A model generated the notes under the pieces. That model had not been told where the DNA came from, ran no database searches, and saw only the letters and a list, made by a program, of their open reading frames with translations. Shown one piece after another: positions 5,630-9,388 of a stretch of 9,388 nt of DNA (position 1 is its first letter; every line of letters starts with the position of its first letter). The DNA comes from CAYVMN01 sp964452575. GTDB lineage: Bacteria > Desulfobacterota > DSM-4660 > Desulfatiglandales > Desulfatiglandaceae. The position numbers and the translations under genes were made by a program. The stretch lies in assembly GCA_964452575.1 (NCBI GenBank), contig CAYVMN010000179.1, forward strand, positions 1 to 9,388, read 5' to 3'.

Positions 5630-7093
5630 ATGGAAATGAAGACCAGAAGAGACCCCTCAAGGTTGATGCTGGAAGCCCCTGTGCGTAAAGGACTGTGGTC
5701 TCGTACCATCAATGCCCTTGAGAACTACGCACTTCATGTCGATAAGGCTCGAGTTTCACCCGAACTGGATCTGGAAAAAATCCGATCTATTGTTAAGGCA
5801 TTTGATTTTGCAGACCCGGTTGACCCCATGGAAGCGATTGACTTTATCGTAGATGGTCTGTGGCAATACCAGGTGCACACCCCCCATCCACGGTATTTCG
5901 GTTTGTTTAATCCAGCGCCGTCAACGATGGGAATTGCCGCAGATGCCTTGGTGGCTGCCTTCAATCCACAGGTTGCAACCTGGAGCCACAGTCCACTTGC
6001 AGCGGAAATTGAGAGGCACCTTATACGGACCATCGGCAGCCGGTTCGGCTATGACCTCTCTCAAACGGACGGGACCTTTTGCTCCGGGGGGGCAGAGGCA
6101 AACCACACAGCCATACTCACGGCACTTGTAAAGGCATTTCCCAGTTTTGGACGGTCAGGCCTGCGCGGTCTTGAGGCCCAGCCGATATTCTACCTTTCCA
6201 ATCAGAGCCACCACTCCTTTTTCAAGGCCGCAAGGCTCTCCGGCCTGGGCACAGATTCAGTTCGGGAGGTTCCTGTCAACGAAGACCGTCAAATGGATGT
6301 AAGTCTGCTTTCTTCTCAGATCAGCGCGGATCGCCATAATGGCCTTAGTCCTTTCATGGTAGTGGCAACGGCAGGGACTACCAGTGCTGGCACCGTAGAT
6401 CCAATCGCCTCAGTTGGTCATATCGCCGATCACAATGGTCTTTGGTTCCATGTTGACGCTGCCTGGGGAGGCGCGGCTGCGCTGGTACCCGAACTTGGCT
6501 CTCTCCTTGACGGTATTGAACGGGCAGACTCAATCACATTTGATGCCCATAAATGGCTTTCAGTACCTATGGCAGCCGGAATCTTTCTTACCCGTCACAA
6601 AGAGATACTGGACCAGACGTATCGCATCACGACAGACTACATGCCACGTGACGCAGCCCGGTTGCCTGTCAGTGATCCGTACACCCATTCCATGCAGTGG
6701 TCGCGACGGTTCATCGGTCTCAAGGTCTTCCTTTCTCTCGCAGTAGCGGGATGGAAAGGATATGAAGCCTCGATCAGACATCAGGTGGAAATGGGTAGGC
6801 TTTTGCGTCGAGAACTTGAAGGATCACGATGGAAGGTAATCAACAGGACAGACCTGCCTGTTGTCTGCTTTATAGATCAGGAAAGTCCGGTGGGAAAATC
6901 AGGATCTTACCTTGAAACGGTGGCAGCGGAGGTGGTTTCCTCTGGTAAGGCATGGATTTCCACAGCCCTTCTGGATGAAGACACCCCCGTACTGAGGGCC
7001 TGTATCACCAACTACCGAACAGAGGCGGAAGACGTGATTGCCTTGGTCCATACATTGAATAAGGCACGACAGAAAATAATGAAATCAACCTGA
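5630..7093 (+). CDS. Group II PLP-dependent amino acid decarboxylase
   Basis: The 487-residue protein belongs to the group II pyridoxal decarboxylases (aromatic-L-amino-acid, glutamate, histidine, methionine and related decarboxylases), which turn an amino acid into its amine and CO2. With the ATG at 5630, the N-terminal substrate-side motif HPRYFGLFNPAP is at 86-97 and the cofactor region FCSGGAEANHTA at 150-161. The PLP-stacking histidine is H194 in SNQSHHSFFKAA. HVDAAWGGA (274-282) carries the aspartate that pairs with the pyridine nitrogen, and DAHKWLSVP (305-313) holds PLP lysine K308. All catalytic positions are present. AAGG lies about 9 nt before 5630, which I prefer to the in-frame TTG at 5624. 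Substrate specificity is uncertain: this branch also contains aspartate, cysteine-sulfinate and aromatic enzymes. It sits 34 nt after the aminotransferase and 5 nt before the MetE-like gene, so it is almost surely co-transcribed with both. Confidence 0.88.
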   Translation: MEMKTRRDPSRLMLEAPVRKGLWSRTINALENYALHVDKARVSPELDLEKIRSIVKAFDFADPVDPMEAIDFIVDGLWQYQVHTPHPRYFGLFNPAPSTMGIAADALVAAFNPQVATWSHSPLAAEIERHLIRTIGSRFGYDLSQTDGTFCSGGAEANHTAILTALVKAFPSFGRSGLRGLEAQPIFYLSNQSHHSFFKAARLSGLGTDSVREVPVNEDRQMDVSLLSSQISADRHNGLSPFMVVATAGTTSAGTVDPIASVGHIADHNGLWFHVDAAWGGAAALVPELGSLLDGIERADSITFDAHKWLSVPMAAGIFLTRHKEILDQTYRITTDYMPRDAARLPVSDPYTHSMQWSRRFIGLKVFLSLAVAGWKGYEASIRHQVEMGRLLRRELEGSRWKVINRTDLPVVCFIDQESPVGKSGSYLETVAAEVVSSGKAWISTALLDEDTPVLRACITNYRTEAEDVIALVHTLNKARQKIMKST

Positions 7094-7098
7094 CATCT

Positions 7099-8124
7099 AT
7101 GTCTATCCCTGGAAACCTGCTGACCACGGCTATGGCGGTGATGCCTCACAAGGATGTGGACAGGGCCTTTGAATTAGCCCTTTCGATGGATATCCCTTTT
7201 TGGCCTCAACTCCCCAATTATAGCTATTACGAAGACATGTACGTCCAGGCCTCTGAACACTTTCCTGGGATCTTGCTCGATGTAGAAAAGCGGAGATTGG
7301 GATTCTCGACTGGGAAATTCCTTGACGAGCTGGAGGAGGCCCTGGGCCATTTTGACGATCCGGGGTACTTTGACATCAGCGAAACCTATTCCGTGGTCTA
7401 TAGACGTTTTCTGCAACTGGATCTCTCAGAGAGACCCGCTATAAGAGGTCAACTGGAAGGTCCCGTGAGTTTCGGGTTCAATGTATCTGATGAGAATGAT
7501 CGGCCCATTTTGTTTAACGATACGGTCAGACCTCTTATGCTGGAATTTATGGCCAGGCGGGTCAATGCCCAATTGAAACGTCTCAAGGAGCGAAATCCAA
7601 AGGCATTTATGTATATTGATGAACCGGGCCTACAATTCCTATGGAGCGCTATGGCCGGTTACAATGATCAGGCCGCCAGGGCCGATATGGATCTCTTTTT
7701 TTCCATGATCGAGAGACCAAGAGGCGTCCATCTTTGCGGCAATCCGGACTGGGATTTCCTCTTGGGAATGGATCTGGATATCCTGTCTCTTGATGTCTAC
7801 ACCAACGGAGAGGTGTTTGCGTCTTATGCCGCGTCTATTAACAGATTCGTTGACCGTGGAGGCGTTCTTGTCTGGGGTGTGGTGCCCACCAATTCCGAGC
7901 CCTTTGAAAAAGAAGATATGGTTTCTCTGACGGTGCGGCTTGAAGAGATCTGGTCCGCGCTGAATAAGAGGGGAATCGAGAGGGACTTCCTCCTATCGCG
8001 TAGTTTGCTCTCACCCGCCACGTGCTGCCTGGTCAATGCGGACGGGGAGAGAACCGTAGAAAAGGCATTTGCGATTGTAAGGGAACTTTCGGAGAGACTT
8101 CGGAACAGCTACAGACTTGGATGA
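7099..8124 (+). CDS. MetE-like zinc methyltransferase (cobalamin-independent methionine synthase family)
   Basis: The 341-residue protein is a stand-alone TIM barrel matching the C-terminal catalytic half of MetE, like the short archaeal versions. The family binds zinc that activates a thiol for methylation. MPHKDVDRAFELAL (15-28) fits the usual PH-containing opening, and YIDEPGLQFLW (172-182) matches the IDEPAL motif. HLCGNPDW holds zinc ligands H211 and C213, and SPATCCL holds the third cysteine (C309 or C310). At the position of the MetE zinc glutamate there is D232 (ILSLDVY), a conservative change. The usual methyltetrahydrofolate-binding N-terminal half is missing, so the methyl donor is probably a corrinoid protein or another carrier. 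No corrinoid gene is in view. The start at 7099 lacks a clear Shine-Dalgarno site but is 5 nt after the upstream stop, which suggests translational coupling. Later ATGs would cut the first strand. The acceptor is unknown. Confidence 0.8.
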   Translation: MSIPGNLLTTAMAVMPHKDVDRAFELALSMDIPFWPQLPNYSYYEDMYVQASEHFPGILLDVEKRRLGFSTGKFLDELEEALGHFDDPGYFDISETYSVVYRRFLQLDLSERPAIRGQLEGPVSFGFNVSDENDRPILFNDTVRPLMLEFMARRVNAQLKRLKERNPKAFMYIDEPGLQFLWSAMAGYNDQAARADMDLFFSMIERPRGVHLCGNPDWDFLLGMDLDILSLDVYTNGEVFASYAASINRFVDRGGVLVWGVVPTNSEPFEKEDMVSLTVRLEEIWSALNKRGIERDFLLSRSLLSPATCCLVNADGERTVEKAFAIVRELSERLRNSYRLG

Positions 8125-8335
8125 GGGTACAACACGGATTGCGTCTAAGGGTCGCAGCATGGCATTGCGTATCTCTATCTGGGAAAAGAGCTGAGACCGG
8201 GGAGTGACGACCCGGACTGTTATGAGAGCCGCAGGGGGTAAGGAATGGTACAAGGTGCCTATAAGATTCGGGCGAAAAGGGCTGCCTATGGCCTGAGGGG
8301 AAAACTAAGCCAGAAGAGGATGAGAAGAGAAGACC

Positions 8336-8782
8336 ATGAAGAGAATACAGCTTTTTACCATCGGGTTCACCAAGAAGTCGGCTGAGGAGTTTTTCACCAA
8401 GTTGTCCGCAGCAGGTGTTAGGCGTGTTCTGGACATACGGCTCAACAATGTCTCACAGCTTGCCGGTTTTGCAAAGCGAGACGATCTACGGTACTTCCTT
8501 AAGACCATCTGTGATATCGATTACCTTCATCTCCCTGAGCTCGCTCCTACCAAGGAGATTCTGGAAGGGTTCCGGGAAAACAAGGGCAAATGGTCGGTTT
8601 ACGAAGCAAGGTTCCTTGAACTTTTGTCGGAGAGAAACCCAGAGAAAGGCATTTCCAGACAGATGCTGGACCACTCCTGCTTATTGTGCAGCGAGGATAG
8701 GCCTGAGAATTGTCACCGCAGGCTCGTGGCCGAGTACTTCAGCAAAACACTGGGGGATGTGGAGATCGTGCATATCACCTGA
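8336..8782 (+). CDS. DUF488 family protein
   Basis: The 148-residue product is a complete DUF488 protein, a widespread bacterial family without an established activity. It starts with the typical IQLFTIGFTKKSAEEF (4-19), then VLDIRLNN (31-38). It ends with the diagnostic motif LLCSEDRPENCHRRLVAEYF (116-135), containing C118, E120, C126, H127 and R128, which look like a metal or active site. The ATG at 8336 is the only sensible start because an in-frame TGA sits at 8321. A purine-rich tract (GAGAAGA) gives a weak ribosome binding site. It lies 211 bp after the MetE-like gene, with no clear promoter or terminator between, so it may be read from the operon or have its own weak promoter. The 211-bp gap itself shows only a CCGGG/CCCGG inverted repeat (8197-8215) and no coding sequence. 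Confidence 0.85.
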   Translation: MKRIQLFTIGFTKKSAEEFFTKLSAAGVRRVLDIRLNNVSQLAGFAKRDDLRYFLKTICDIDYLHLPELAPTKEILEGFRENKGKWSVYEARFLELLSERNPEKGISRQMLDHSCLLCSEDRPENCHRRLVAEYFSKTLGDVEIVHIT

Positions 8783-8816
8783 CGTGGCCAGCTTTTTTAT
8801 TCAGAATCCCTGATAT

Positions 8817-9257
8817 TTATGCCCTCCAGCTTGTCGTTGAAATGAGTTCGTGTCCTTCAGGGCATTGAAGGCCAAGACCCCTGAATACGCCTGAGGGCCT
8901 CCGCCTCTTTGCAAACAGGGCCTTGACCCCTCTTTTCCCTTCGGAGTCGGCTGAAAACTGCCCTTTCCCGTGGCCCGAGATCACTTGTTTCAGCCCGTCC
9001 GGGGAATAGGTTGTATCGCACTGTTTGCATTTGACCGACCCCTCTCCCCGGTTGAGGAGGTCCAGGACGATATACTCGAAGTAGTGCTTTTCCTCTGGTA
9101 TTTTCATGAAATCAAGGCGGTCTGAGGAAAGGAGATCCAGTAGATCAAATGCCTCGTCAGCCCTTTGTTCAAAGGCAAGGTATTCGAGGCTTTCTGTCAC
9201 CCTGATCAGGTCGAACTCAAACAAGGCCTCCTTTGTTTCATAGGTTACCTTTGCCAT
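8817..9257 (-). CDS. Small putative zinc-binding protein of unknown function
   Basis: The 146-residue protein has an acidic, helical N-terminal half (about 20-70, with EYLAFEQRADEAFDLLDLL at 25-43). A C-terminal half follows that looks like a split zinc ribbon: CKQC (77-80) and CPEGHEL (132-138), giving C77, C80, C132 and H136 as likely ligands. The roughly 50-residue insert between them is basic and glycine-rich (SEGKRG, KRRRPSG). No signal peptide or membrane helix is visible, so it should be cytoplasmic. The ATG at 9257 is preceded by AGGA at about 8 nt, a good site. It converges on the DUF488 gene with only 34 bp between stop codons. I do not recognise the family. A nucleic-acid-binding or regulatory role is possible from the basic insert but is a guess. 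Confidence 0.75.
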   Translation of the reverse strand: MAKVTYETKEALFEFDLIRVTESLEYLAFEQRADEAFDLLDLLSSDRLDFMKIPEEKHYFEYIVLDLLNRGEGSVKCKQCDTTYSPDGLKQVISGHGKGQFSADSEGKRGVKALFAKRRRPSGVFRGLGLQCPEGHELISTTSWRA

Positions 9258-9320
9258 GGAATTTTCCTGTCCATCTCGCGAGGGCGGGTCAAGTTAGCTT
9301 TCATGTCACCATATCAGAAT

Positions 9321-9388
9321 GGGCCCCACCTAATCAGTAAATATCCGACCCCAGAGGGGGCCGGCTTTGGTTTAACCCCTGGAAGGGG
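9321..9388. repeat. GC-rich short hairpins at the right edge
   Basis: CCCC-AGA-GGGG (9349-9359) and CCCCT-GGA-AGGGG (9376-9388) are perfect short stems with 3-base loops. GGCCCC (9322-9327) can also pair with GGGGCC (9357-9362), competing with the first stem. There is no T-tract on either strand, so these are not standard terminators. The last hairpin ends at the window edge and cannot be interpreted fully. Confidence 0.35.

Noticed and set aside
8783..8816. T-tract (TTTTTT) between the convergent DUF488 and zinc-protein genes as a rho-independent terminator
   Set aside because: No stable GC hairpin precedes it on the plus strand, and only a 4-bp TCAG/CTGA stem on the minus strand.

Overview
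This window looks like chromosomal DNA from a mesophilic, probably anaerobic bacterium. The gene mix best fits a Desulfobacterota (deltaproteobacterial) or syntroph-like genome. It includes a CoA-binding subunit of an ADP-forming acyl-CoA synthetase, a short MetE-like methyltransferase, two PLP enzymes, a CBS protein and ArfB. Genes lie on both strands, have Shine-Dalgarno sites and use sigma70-type promoters. The taxonomic guess is inference; no rRNA or marker gene is present.

Layout. Bases 1-330 carry no supportable gene, only a short repeat cluster that could be the edge of an IS21-like element. Bases 331-1980 hold two divergent genes of unknown function, one on each strand. Each encodes a single-pass membrane protein with a very basic N-terminus. 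They are driven by two near-consensus, back-to-back promoters whose -35 boxes are 25 bp apart. Bases 1990-3456 (minus) encode a stand-alone alpha-type subunit of NDP-forming acyl-CoA synthetase with the phospho-histidine motif but no ATP-grasp partner nearby. Bases 3723-4348 (plus) hold a one-CBS-domain mini-protein whose stop overlaps the start of arfB, a ribosome-rescue hydrolase.

Bases 4361-8124 form the clearest operon. A near-perfect promoter (TTGACA-17-TATCAT) precedes a fold-type I aminotransferase, a group II PLP decarboxylase and a MetE-like zinc methyltransferase. The last two genes are 5 nt apart. All three families include members acting on methionine or its relatives, so a shared sulfur-amino-acid or amine pathway is a reasonable but unproven idea.

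Bases 8336-8782 (plus) encode a DUF488 protein. Bases 8817-9257 (minus, convergent) encode a small protein with a CxxC...CPxGH putative zinc site. The right end (9258-9388) is non-coding in this window and holds GC-rich short hairpins.

No CRISPR array, tRNA, rRNA or intact mobile element was seen. The two best candidates for something undescribed are the co-regulated membrane pair and the aminotransferase/decarboxylase/MetE-like operon.
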